From Crocodylus rhombifer (Eukaryota; Chordata; Crocodylia; Crocodylidae), in contig JAVSML010019172.1 of the NCBI GenBank assembly GCA_038503035.1, positions 1 to 64,000 on the forward strand: a stretch of DNA of 64,000 bases. Direction: 5' to 3'. The number at the start of each line of letters is the position of its first letter. The stretch's first letter is position 1. Both the position numbers and the translations under genes were made by a program. Positions 54,852 through 64,000 of the stretch are shown one piece after another. The notes under the pieces were generated by a model. That model was not told where the DNA came from and made no database searches. It worked only from the letters and a program-made list of their open reading frames with translations.

Positions 54852-55913
54852 ATGGTATCGACACGGAGTGCTGCCAGGGCTCCTGCCTGGGGGGCACGGG
54901 CTGCCCGGGGCTTGTCTGAGGCCTCCACCCAGACGGAGCCCACGGGGGGGCTGGCGTCCCCCAACCCCTTGGCCTGCGGGAGCTGCCCAGCAAGGCCTGG
55001 GGGGGCAGGGACTGGGGACCCCCACACCTGTCCTGCAGGCGCCCGCCTTAGGGCCCTGGAGACGCGGGTGAGGGAGCTCCAGGAGGAGGTTATCAAGCTG
55101 AGGGGAATCAGGGAGGCAGAGGAAGAAATTGACAGCTATTTTCTTTCCCTGCAGGGTTGTACAACCAAGAAGGATACACCTCAAGATGAACCCTCCACTG
55201 CTAAGTGGCAGATGGTCACCTCCCGTGCCAGGGCTGCTTGAGATATGGCAGCACCAGTTCCTACAGTCCGGCTGGAGAACAGGTATGAAGCTCTGGCAGC
55301 CCTGGAGGAGAAAGACGGAGAGGACGAAACCGGGGAGGAGGCAACTCCACGCACACCGCGTCCCATGCAAGCTGAAGGAGGCAAGAAGGCCAGGAGGAAG
55401 AAGCGTCACGTGATCATCATTGGTGACTCCATCCTGAGAGGTACAGAGGGCCCTATCTGTCGCTGGGACCCCTCGGCATGCGAGGTATACTGCCTACCTG
55501 GAGCGAGGATTCAGGACGTGAAAGGGATGCTCCAGACCATAATCCAGCCCACCGATTATTACCCTATGGTCCTAGTCCATGTGGGTACTAACGATGTGGC
55601 CAGGAGGAGCCCTGATCACCTGATGGAGGACTACCATGCTCTGGGGTGCGTGCTGAAGAAGATGGGCGCACAGGTGGTTTTCTCTTGTATCCTGCCAATG
55701 AGTGGACGAGGCAGACGGCATGAAATGTGCATCGCAGAGACCAACTGGCGGCTACAGGAATGGTGCTTCGAGGAGGGCTTTGGCTTCCTCAGCCACGACC
55801 AGCACATCACGATGAGAGACATGCTGGGATGGGATGGGCTCCACTTTTTCCCTAAAGGTAAGCGTGTGTTCTCTTCTAGGTTGGTGGACCTCCTCCGGCG
55901 GGCTTTAAACTAG
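54852..55913 (+). pseudogene. CR1 ORF1, esterase-type, split by one TGA
   Basis: One reading frame runs from ATG 54852 to 55913, interrupted only by TGA at 55239-55241. The first part (129 codons) is rich in Ala, Gly and Pro and has a probable coiled coil (LRALETRVRELQEEVIKLR). The second (from ATG 55245, 222 codons) has a Lys/Arg-rich stretch (KKARRKKRH), then an SGNH/GDSL-type esterase domain: GDSIL, a HVGTNDV block and WDGLHFFPKG carrying the Asp-His pair. Esterase domains in ORF1 of CR1-group elements are known and are thought to help the ribonucleoprotein. All visible catalytic blocks are kept. The TGA may be decay of a CpG-containing codon. A separate start at 55245 is possible but not shown. 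Confidence 0.88.
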
Positions 55914-56086
55914 GCTCATCGGGGGAAGGGGAAGATGGGGGTGGAGGAAATATCAGACTGCTAGACCAAACAGCACCTACAACTACAGCCCAGCCAAGAC
56001 TGACAAGCAAAGCAATCAAACAGGTAAGAGATAGGGGCCAGGGTAATGCTGGGACTAGGGGGTCAGTACACACACCCACAGGAGGC

Positions 56087-58852
56087 CTCAAATGCCTCTA
56101 CACAAATGCTCATAGTATGGGCAACAAGCAGGAGGAACTCACCCTCCTGCTGGCTGATACCAGCCCGGACGCAGCGGGGATTACAGAAACATGGTGGGAC
56201 GAAACGCATGATTGGGCGGTCAATGTCAAGGGCTATAGGCTGTACAGGAGGGACAGGATAGGAAAGAGAGGTGGGGGCGTGGTGCTCTATATTAAGGAGG
56301 AACACACATCCTCGTTAATTAGCAAGGAGCCAGGGGAGGGACACTCTGAAGTGCTTTGGGTTAGAGTACAAGGCAGTCGAGGGGAAAGGAACTTAACTGT
56401 GGGAGTCTACTACAGACCTCCCAACCAGGGAGAAGAGCTTGACCAGGAATTCTTGGGTCAGCTCACGGAGGTAGTGAAGGCTAAGGATGTGGTTGTCATG
56501 GGGGACCTGAATTTCCCGGACATCTGCTGGGAAGAGCAGTCAGCCAGGTCTGACTGCTCACGTAGGTTCTGGCCAGAGTGCAGGACCTCCTTCTAACCCA
56601 GGAGGTGCACAGCCCCACCAGGGGGGATGCCTTGTTGGACCTAGTGCTGGCCACGGGTGATGACCTGGTGAGGGGGCTGCGGGTGCTCGACCACCTGGGC
56701 GACACCGATCATCGCCTGCTGGAATTCACCATCCAGCGCAAGGTGGCAAAGGCATGCAGTAAGGCAGCAGCCCTAGATTTTAGGAGGGCAGACTTCAATG
56801 AGCTAAGGAGGATAGTTGGAGAAGCGCTGAGGTCCCGGGGGGGAGGGGAGCCAGGTGTCCAAGGGGAGTGGTCGCTCCTTAAGGAGATGATCCTCCAAGC
56901 CCAAAGGAAGGTAATCCCAACCAGGATCAAAGGGAGCAGGAGAGCCCACAAGCCTCCGTGGCTCACCAAAAGAATCCAGGAATGTCTCCTTGCTAAAATG
57001 GAGGCTTATACCCAATGGAAAGAAGGGGTCATCACCAGGGAGGGCTATTCTGTAGTTGCTCGGGGATGTAGGGGGGCAGTTAGGAAGGCCAAGGCGGAGA
57101 TGGAACTGGGGCTAGCTTCCCAGCTTAAGGACAATAAGAAGTCTTTTTTTAAATACGTAGGGGGTAAAAAGAAGGTACCAGGTAATGTGGGGCCCTTGCA
57201 GGATGCCATGGGAAACTTGGTCGTCACACCAGACGGCAAAGCTAACATGTTTAACAATTTCTTTGCCTCTGTCTTCCTAAGTAGGGACCAGAACAGCCAC
57301 CTCCCTGCTGGGCCCCCCTCGGGCCCTGGGGGAGGCACACGCGGGCCACGGGCTGGCGAGGATTTAGTTAGGGAGCTTCTGGAGGGGTTGGACGTATTCA
57401 AGTCAGCTGACCCGGACGATCTCCACCCTAGAGTTTTAAAGGAACTGGCCGAGGTCATTGCAAGTCCCCTGGCACAACTTTATGAGCACTCGTGGTGCTC
57501 TGGTGAGGTACCGGAGGACTGGAAGAGGGCAAACGTGGTCCCCATCTTCAAAAAAGGCAGGAAGGAGGACCCGGGAAACTATAGGCCGGTTAGTCTCACC
57601 TCGATCCTAGGCAAGCTGTTTGAGAAAATTATGCTGGCACACATCCAGGAGGGGCCAGCAGGAGACTGCATGCTTAGGGGCAACCAACATGGGTTCATCA
57701 GTGGCAGGTCCTGTCAGACCAACCTGATGGCCTTTTATGATTAGATCGCCAGATCATTAGATGCAGGGGTAGCAGTGGATACAGTCTTCCTGGACTTCCG
57801 GAAGGCTTTTGACACTGTCTCTCACCCTGTTCTCATCAAGAAACTGGGGGGCTGTGGTGTAGACACCCACACAGTCAAATGGGTTGCCAACTGGCTGGAG
57901 GGCCGCACCCAGAGGGTGGTAGTGGATGGGTCCTTCTCAACCTGGAAGGACATGGGCAGTGGGGTTCCACAGGGCTCGGTCCTCGGGCCCGCACTGTTCA
58001 ACATCTTCATCAGCTATTTGGATAAGGGGGTAAAAAGCAACCTGTTCAAATTTGCTGATGACACTAAGATGTGGGGGGACATGGGCACACTGGAAGGATG
58101 CAACTGGCTACAATCAGACCTAGACAGGTTACAGGGGTGGGCGGATGAGAATAGGATGGGATTCAACACAGACAAGTGCAAGGTGATGCACATGGGGAAG
58201 AACAACCGGCACCATACCTACAGGTTGGGGAACTCCCCTCTTGTCAGCACGGAGGTGGAAAGGGATTTGGGGGTCATCATTGACTCCAAGATGAACATGG
58301 GCCGGCATTGTGGAGAGGCAGTAAGGAAGGCCAACCGCACCTTGGCATGCATCCATAGATGCATCTCGAGCAGGTCCAAGGAGGTGATCCTCCTCATCTA
58401 TGCGGCACTGGTCAGGCCGCAGCTGGAGTATTGCATCCAGTTCTGGACGCCACACTTCAAGAGGGATGTGGACAGCATGGAGAGGGTCCAGGGGAGGCCA
58501 CTCGTATGATCAGGGGACAACAGGGCAGGTCCTATGAGGACAGGCTGTGGGACCTGAACCTGTTCAGCCTTCAAAAGAGAAGGCTAAGGGGGATCTTGTG
58601 GCCTGTTATAAACTAGTCAGGGGGGATCAGCAGGCATTGGGGAAGTCACTGTTTCCCCGAGCACCGCCAGGAGTGACCAGGAATAACGGTCACAAGCTGG
58701 CAGAGGGTAGGTTTAGGTTAGATATTAGGAGGCGTGACTTCACAGTCAGGGCGGCTAGGGTCTGGAACCAGCTTCCAAGAGAAGTGGTGCAGGCTCCTAC
58801 CCTGGGGGTTTTTAAGAGGAGGTTAGATGAACATCTTGCTGGGGTCATTTGA
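56087..58852 (+). pseudogene. CR1 ORF2, endonuclease-reverse transcriptase, inactivated
   Basis: The endonuclease starts near 56087 (LYTNAHS) with ITETWWDE, VYYRPPNQGEE and MGDLNFPDICWEE. One base is missing between about 56560 and 56578, after which the frame holding the final endonuclease block (DTDHRLLEFTI) and the linker is open from 56578. The RT has VVPIFKKGRKEDPGNYRPVS, QHGFISGRSCQTNL, then a TAG at 57742-57744 where other copies have CAG, then FLDFRKAFDTVS, SGVPQGSVLGP and FADDTKMW (about 58047-58070). Two more frame changes near 58485 and 58590 precede the C-terminus (VWNQLPREVVQAPT). Catalytic residues are kept, so decay is recent and by point events. Confidence 0.93.
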
Positions 58853-58937
58853 CCCCAGTACTCTTTCCTGCCATGGCAGGGGGTCGGACTAGATGATCTG
58901 CTCAGGTCCCTTCCGACCCTAGAAACTATGAAACTAT

Positions 58938-59874
58938 TACTTGTAACTGCATCACTAATATGTACGGGATTTAAATAATGGCCTCACATAAATAGACAGT
59001 GAGAGAGTAGGAGTACTGGATGTCTTCTTACACCATCTCTTTTTTCTTCTTATTTGTCTCCTGTAGGGCAGACAGACAGACAAAAGCCTTAATCTGCCTG
59101 TCCGTAAGTCTTTATTTACGCTCTGACTGGCAGTGCATAGTCCCAAAGCATGAATTTCCATGGAACAACGTGCATTTGGCCTGGTGGAGGAACCTTCAAT
59201 AGACTCCACAGAATCCTGTGCAAGGACATTGGGAGCCAGGGCTTGGAGGGGAAAGACCGAGAATGAGAACTAGATTTGGTAGACGTACTCCAGATTTCCA
59301 CCTTGGTAAATGACCTCAGGTTTCAAAAAAGGATGGCATGAATATATCTTGTTATCATGCAGACAATTAGGCTACAAGTTGATTGGATTGGTAAAGACAA
59401 AGCATAGTACGGAAGTCATAATAAAAATGGCAACACCCATGGGTGGATGCAGGATTTCCTAAAGTGCTGTGCAGCACACCACTCCTCAGATGATGGGGGG
59501 ATAGGGTAAGGCATGGATGCAGCCCCTGCAAACACACCTGGGGGCACATGCCCCCCCTTGCCCTCCCAGGCTGCATGTCCCACCTCCCCATGCCCACCAC
59601 ATGAGCTGCTCATGGCTCTGTCCCCTCCCTGCCCAGGCTGTGCAAGGCTTGACCCTCCCTCACTGCCATTGGGGGTGGGGGCAAGGGGAGGAATGGAATC
59701 CCCAGCAGTGAGGGTGGAAGGGAGTGGGGCTAGGGCTGGAGCATCAAACTACACAGCCGCCACAACCCTCTCCCCCTTCCCCCTGGGGAACATAACTGGA
59801 TTGATTATTGGACCCAGCATTGCATAGAGCATGGCTTTTATGAGATCAAGAGCTGATGGGGAGCTGGGGAAGGC
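58938..59874. repeat. Intergenic, copies of 28605-28720 and 31080-31825
   Basis: It starts with the A/T-rich spacer interrupted by the CR1. From about 59095 it follows 31080-31825 in order, including the C-rich part at 59530-59780. No gene is seen, and the open frames in the C-rich part differ between the copies. Confidence 0.65.
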
Positions 59875-60062
59875 TTAATGCTGTCCTTGCTCAGATGGGC
59901 ACTGTATTGAAGATCTGAATGTATGGTACAATTAGGAAAACAAAAAAGGTCTAAAGTTATGCAAACACCAACAGCAATTATTTCAAGCTGTGTAAGGTAC
60001 AAGTTGATGCAAGTGAGCTTGATTAGCTGAGGGATTTCACAGAAGAACTGGTTGATGCTATT
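59875..60062 (-). pseudogene. Olfactory receptor pseudogene fragment
   Basis: The minus strand encodes INQFFCEIPQLIKLTC followed by a TM5-like region losing frame toward 59900. It is the same remnant as at 1416-1925 and 31826-32185. Here the first half of the gene is gone: from 60063 unrelated text follows, then the spacer equal to 1905-2000. Confidence 0.8.
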
Positions 60063-62161
60063 TTCCTCTTTTAGCTCAGACTGACCCAGCTCAGGGGAAA
60101 GCTAGGGTGATGCCAAAACCAGGTGACTACTACCAGTTTTCCCCCGTGCTGCTTCTTTTGCCATTTTGATAAAGTCAAAATGAAATATTTGGGGTGTTTT
60201 TGGTTCATGAAAAAAAGAAAAATCCCAATTAGGAGATTGAGAGAGGTTGATATTTTTAAATTTCCCCCCTAATGGGCCATGGGAACATCCACGAAGAGAG
60301 CAAATTCCAAACACCATAAATCTTGTAGCTGCTGGACTCCAACCAACCCCTGTCCCAAGTGGGAGCCACCAGTACAGTAAGTTAGTATGGAGGCTGAAGG
60401 ACAGACACAAAATAGTCAGGCTCTGGCATCTATCAGGTTCAGATCAAGACAAATCAAGTCAGTGAAAGAGTCTCTAATCCCTTGATGCGCCTTGTGGAGC
60501 CTGCCTGGCATGGGCTGTACAAAACATGGGGCTGCACAGGGATATATGCTTCACGTAGCACTTCTGCCAGGCCAGCCCTGTGTACTAGACTTGGGGTTTG
60601 TGTAGATTGGGCCCATTGCCCCACCCTACACACAGGATCCAGCGTGCACAGTCAGCTACACATCTGCCCCACTGGGCCATTTTTACTGTGCAGTCATTCA
60701 GTACTTTTTTTTACCAAGAACTAAATGAACGTGCAGTACTCATCAGGAGTGCACAGTCCTGAAGGCGCACGATTTATTTCAAACCCTACTGCGCAGTAGC
60801 AATGAGGTAATGCTCAGGAGCACACTGCTACTGGCCAATACCGGCAGTATCGCAGTTAAAGCCTGCCAGTGCTACTTGCCAGAGGGATGAACGACATAGC
60901 TGTAGCTCATTGCTACCGGGACCTAACATCTCATATAAACACACCTAGCCTGCTGCAAATGCCACATGCCTCAAATGACATGTGCCCCCGGATGCTGCTG
61001 GGGCACGGTGACCACCCGCAGGTGGTGGTGGTGCCATCAAACGGGGAGCTCCCTCAGGCAGCTGTGGCAGTGTCAGTTGCAGGGACTGGGGGAGTGGCAA
61101 GCGCTGGCGGGCAGTCAGCCACCATGCGCAGACACAACCAGCTGCCTTGGCAGTGGCCAGCGGCGATCCGCAACTGTCCATAGATGCTGTCGGCAGTGTT
61201 GGAGGTCAGAGGAGGTGGAGGCATGGATGGGCAAATGCCCACAAGCACTGGTAGTGCTTCTTTCAGGGGGCGCACGTGCACCCACATACACCTGTGATGC
61301 ATCACCAATGCCACTTGCAATATGCATGCCCAGTGACCTTCTGTGGGCACCATGTGCTGCAGACTTGCCCCTTTCATCTTATGCTGTGCATGTTGCTGGG
61401 GCAGGGTTGTGTTCCATGTGGTGTGCAGGGCTACAGCTGTACACGTGGTGTAAGCACCAGATGTAGGCAGTCCAAAATGCACGTTGCATGCAGTGCCTCC
61501 ATGAGACCACCTCTGTGGGCTTCATCTAGCAAATGGGGTCCATCGTGTTTGACACCGCTGGGTTCAAGGGAAGCTAGTGATGGAAGAAATGAGGGGGAGC
61601 TGGGACCTGGGACATATACAACTCAAGGGAAAGTGGTCTCCGGGACATATTCATGACAGTAAATACAGAACCAGGACCTTGCTAATGATTGCTGAGCTAA
61701 TATTTTGTCAATGTGATGCCTTGCAGTGCAGCTTGCGTGTCTGAGTTATGGAATATATTCATTATATTTAGATTTTTTTATTTATTTATTTAATTTTTAT
61801 TTTTTTGCACCTTACAACCTGACTTTTACTCTCAGGTTATTTTCTCATGCAAAACTACATAGGAACTAACCCAATTGCAAGTTGGTGCCTCCCTGCATGC
61901 TAAGGTGCTCAGTCTGGCTAACTGGGACAACAGACTCAGATAGAGAAGCTCAGGGCCTTCTCAGAGATCCCATGACTTGTGCTGGGAGGGAGATTAAACT
62001 AGAGCACAGCTCTGCTGTTCTGTTAACATCTGTACAGCTCAGACTGGTTCCATCTGGCCTTTTCCTTCTGAGCTGTGCAGGACTCCAGGGAACGAGTCCC
62101 ACGATCCTTGGGAAGAAAACAACTGAAAAATTGCCGTCTTGCTTCAGTCCTTCTCTACAAG
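60063..62161 (+). repeat. A-type OR 5' flank, copy 4 of 4, first part
   Basis: 60110-60480 equals 1926-2269 and 60480-62161 equals 2270-3930. A small A/T tract (tttatttatttatttaattt near 61773) is expanded relative to the other copies. No gene is called. The frame at 60869-61183 is equivalent to 2620-3252 but shorter. Interrupted by the LTR at 62167. Confidence 0.7.
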
Positions 62162-62742
62162 GCAGGTGTGAGGGAGCGGGGGCCAGGGTGTGGCCGTGAA
62201 CTCCCTAGCGCCCCCTACCGTCACGTTAGGGTGAACGTGGCACCCTCAGAATCTTGCCCGCCACGACTTTGATGGTTAATATATAATGTGGAGGCTGCCG
62301 GTTCCCTAGTGGACAGTACTGGTGTTCCAGTCCCTATTCCAGAGTGGGGTATCTATATGCGTCCCGCCTTAAGGGCTATGCGTGCCTCCAAACCTCCCCC
62401 TCAGCACACCCCAAGCCTCGCAGCTGTTCTGGGGGACGTTTGTGTAGTCCCTTGCCCCTCGGGTGCCCTTGTTCCCTCGCTCGGGCCCCGGGGCTCCTCG
62501 CCCACCTGGCGCCCTTTTTGGGTCGGGCTCCAATCTCTAGCCCGTTCCCCGCGCCCTGGGCCTGTCTTACTGGCGCCCAGCTACCTGCTGGCGCGCCCCG
62601 GGTCCGGCGCCCTAGTGTCGCCTAATGCTGGCGCGCCCTGGGTCCGGGTTCTCGCCGGCGTCTGGCTAATCGCTGGCTCTGCCTTGGAACTGGGGCGCTC
62701 TCGCCGCCCTAGCCTCGGCGCCCTCGGGTGGCCGGCTCGCTC

Positions 62743-62752
62743 NNNNNNNNNN
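62743..62752. other. Assembly gap (10 N) within a repeat
   Basis: Ten N bases are flanked by two copies of the same roughly 40-bp G+C-rich text (ctcgccgccctagcctcggc onward) on the left (about 62699-62737) and right (62762-62799). The join may be an artefact, and the true number of repeats is unknown. Confidence 0.95.
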
Positions 62753-62822
62753 CGGCTCGCTCTCGCCGCCCTAGCCTCGGCGCCCTCGGGTGGCCGGCTA
62801 TCTCCGGTTATTCTGTCTTGCT

Positions 62823-62975
62823 CTCTCTAGGGCTGACACCGCACGCCTCGCGCCCTGCCACTGCCCCGCTCTGGGGCCTTGCCCTCTCTAGGGCTGACAC
62901 CGCACACCTCGCGCCCTGTCACTGCCCCGCTTTGGGGCCTTGCCCTCTCTAGGGCTGACACCGCGCGCCTCGCGC
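62823..62975. repeat. 61-bp tandem repeat, about 2.4 copies
   Basis: ctctctagggctgacaccgc starts at 62823, 62884 and 62945, a period of 61 bp, with a few substitutions between units. It lies inside the LTR-like insert. Confidence 0.85.
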
Positions 62976-63635
62976 TAGGGGCACAGGCACTCGCAGCTGT
63001 GCCTGTCCCCTTGACCCTTCTCTGGGTCTGGTTGCCTTGCTAGGCCAAACACCGCCCTTATGGGCCGGGGTCTGTAACCCCACACACCGCGCCTCCCTGG
63101 CGCAATACAGTGCCTCTGCGGCACCGACAGTAGTGCCCCTGGCACTGTGCCCTTACTGGGCACTGGGAACCCCCAAGCTGTTGGGGAGCTCCCGTGAGGC
63201 CTCCTCGCTCCCCTACAGCCTCACCCGGTCCTCCGGTGTAAACTGTAACGTAAACTCAAGCCCTCTGGCTACAACATACACAGAGGCTCTGCACGCCTAA
63301 CAATAACTCCAAGCCCCGCCAGGGCTCCCAGTCCTACCTTCCGTCAGGGTGCTCTTGTTCCCGCATCATCGCAGCTGGTTAGCGTGGAAAAGCTGTCACC
63401 ACTAACTCAGGCCACTCAGCTCAGCTGCAGAGCTCCTGCTTCTGCAGCAGCCAGAAGGGAACTGTGAGGCAGGCTCCGGCCTAAGCTATATATAAAGGCC
63501 TGGCCCTGCCCCCTTCCGGCCATGTGACCCCCCTGGTTGCCCTGGCAACCAGGCACCTGAGCTGCCTGGGTGATTGGCAACTCTGCCAATCACCCTCACA
63601 ATCACGGGGCACCTACGTGACTCCGTGACAGCAGG

Positions 63636-64000
63636 GTTGAGGTCAGCTGCTCACTCCTAAACCCAGTTGGATTTACTGCAGTCGTTCAGTGACAGAGGGA
63701 GCAGAGAAAGACCTCTGAGTTATCTGTGCTTTTGGGGACCTCGACTAGTGGTTGGTGCAGAGGAGGACAGAGATAAGCTGGACAAGAGTAAAGAATCTCA
63801 GCAAGGGAAACCTGAATGTGACACAAGGGATAAGGAAACTTCCACAGAAACAATTTCAGTAAGTTTTCTGCATCGGTGAATTGTCCTCTCTTAGTAAGAT
63901 GCAGGGGAAATTTAAGAATATAAAAGGTGGAAAACCTGGCTAGAAAAATCATACTGCATTTTATGTATAATAGATTCAAAGCTACAAGAGTAAATGAAGA
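63636..64000 (+). repeat. A-type OR 5' flank, copy 4 of 4, second part
   Basis: Continues the flank after the LTR (gttgaggtcagctgctcact), matching 24926-25290, 34041-34406 and 3926-4293 to the window's end. In the other copies the OR start codon lies 440-480 bp further on. Confidence 0.8.

Larger units (their letters stand above)
54444..58937 (+). mobile_element. CR1 LINE, near full length, inactivated
   Basis: This copy is about 4.5 kb with a G+C-rich 5' untranslated region (from about 54453), ORF1, ORF2 and a 3' end of gaaactatgaaactat. Both reading frames carry stops or shifts, so it is not autonomous now, but little else is lost and it looks younger than the other CR1 copies here. It lies within the A/T-rich spacer whose unbroken form is at 28576-28640. 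Sequence after the element (tacttgtaactgcatcactaatatg) continues that spacer. Confidence 0.93.
62162..63635. mobile_element. LTR-like insertion with 5-bp target duplication
   Basis: The insert 62167-63630 starts tgtgagggag and ends ccgtgaca, with gcagg on both sides (62162-62166 and 63631-63635). The paralogous sites near 24920, 34035 and 3922 are unbroken. TG...CA ends plus a 5-bp duplication fit an LTR. There is no gag, pol or env, so it may be a solo LTR. A TATAAA-type motif (tatatataaagg, 63487-63498) is close to the right end; read in reverse it also gives TATATA, so orientation is unsure. The inside is very G+C- and CpG-rich, unlike everything else in the window, and includes short tandem repeats and a sequencing gap. 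Confidence 0.75.

Noticed and set aside
54837..55409. 190-codon minus-strand frame
   Set aside because: It is antisense to CR1 ORF1 in G+C-rich sequence and has no independent support.
62288..62830. 180-codon open frame in G+C-rich sequence
   Set aside because: It crosses the N gap, lies in an LTR-like insert with tandem repeats, is Pro/Ala/Gly-rich without known motifs, and owes its length to lack of A/T-rich stop codons.
1..64000. CRISPR arrays, tRNA or rRNA genes, bacterial operons
   Set aside because: No regularly spaced short repeats, cloverleaf or rRNA-like sequence was seen. Introns, LINEs and ORs show a vertebrate genome.

Overview
This window looks like vertebrate nuclear DNA, most likely from a sauropsid and probably a crocodilian. 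The class II (gamma) olfactory receptors are of the OR14-like type that is expanded in reptiles and birds, and the dominant interspersed repeats are CR1 LINEs ending in gaaactat repeats. The species call is inference. No bacterial or archaeal gene, CRISPR array, tRNA or rRNA was recognised.

The window is a tandem olfactory receptor (OR) cluster. Six OR coding exons are intact, all on the + strand: 4773-5729, 12705-13661, 20053-21036, 25763-26704, 34846-35802 and 42971-43954. Around them lie OR pseudogenes or fragments at 1416-1925(-), 22004-22978(+), 28746-29129(+), 31826-32185(-), 46104-46463(+), 51390-52313(+) and 59875-60062(-), plus a roughly 40-bp OR scrap near 44752. Each intact gene has one coding exon. 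A pyrimidine-rich tract and an AG lie about 25-30 bp before the ATG, as expected when the upstream exons are non-coding.

The cluster grew by repeated segmental duplication. 'A-type' ORs start MSNWT and share a roughly 2.4-kb 5' flank (copies at 2.3-4.7, 23.25-25.7, 32.7-34.8 and 60.5-64.0 kb). 'B-type' ORs start MSNQT and share a different roughly 2.3-kb 5' flank preceded by a MITE-like element (copies at 10.4-12.7, 17.7-20.0, 40.6-42.95 and 49.1-51.4 kb). An 11-12 kb block at about 2.3-14 kb matches one about 30 kb further on. The last A-type flank runs off the right edge, so another OR exon should start about 440-480 bp past the window.

Mobile DNA fills the spaces. There is a near full-length but broken CR1 (54444-58937) with an esterase-type ORF1 and an endonuclease/reverse transcriptase ORF2. 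A 5'-truncated CR1 (14913-17086), another CR1 reverse transcriptase at the left edge (1-1415, -) and many older fragments are also present. Two LTR-like insertions have TG...CA ends and short target duplications (29851-30859 and 62167-63630). Several short inverted-repeat elements occur. Because the host sequence is duplicated, several insertions have an unoccupied paralogous site in the same window, which orders insertions relative to duplications.

The most interesting signal is mosaicism. A- and B-type first halves (TM1-TM3) occur with either of two different C-terminal tails plus 3' flanks, while TM4-TM7 is nearly uniform. This points to unequal crossing-over or gene conversion inside the OR coding exon. 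I found no clearly new biological system.
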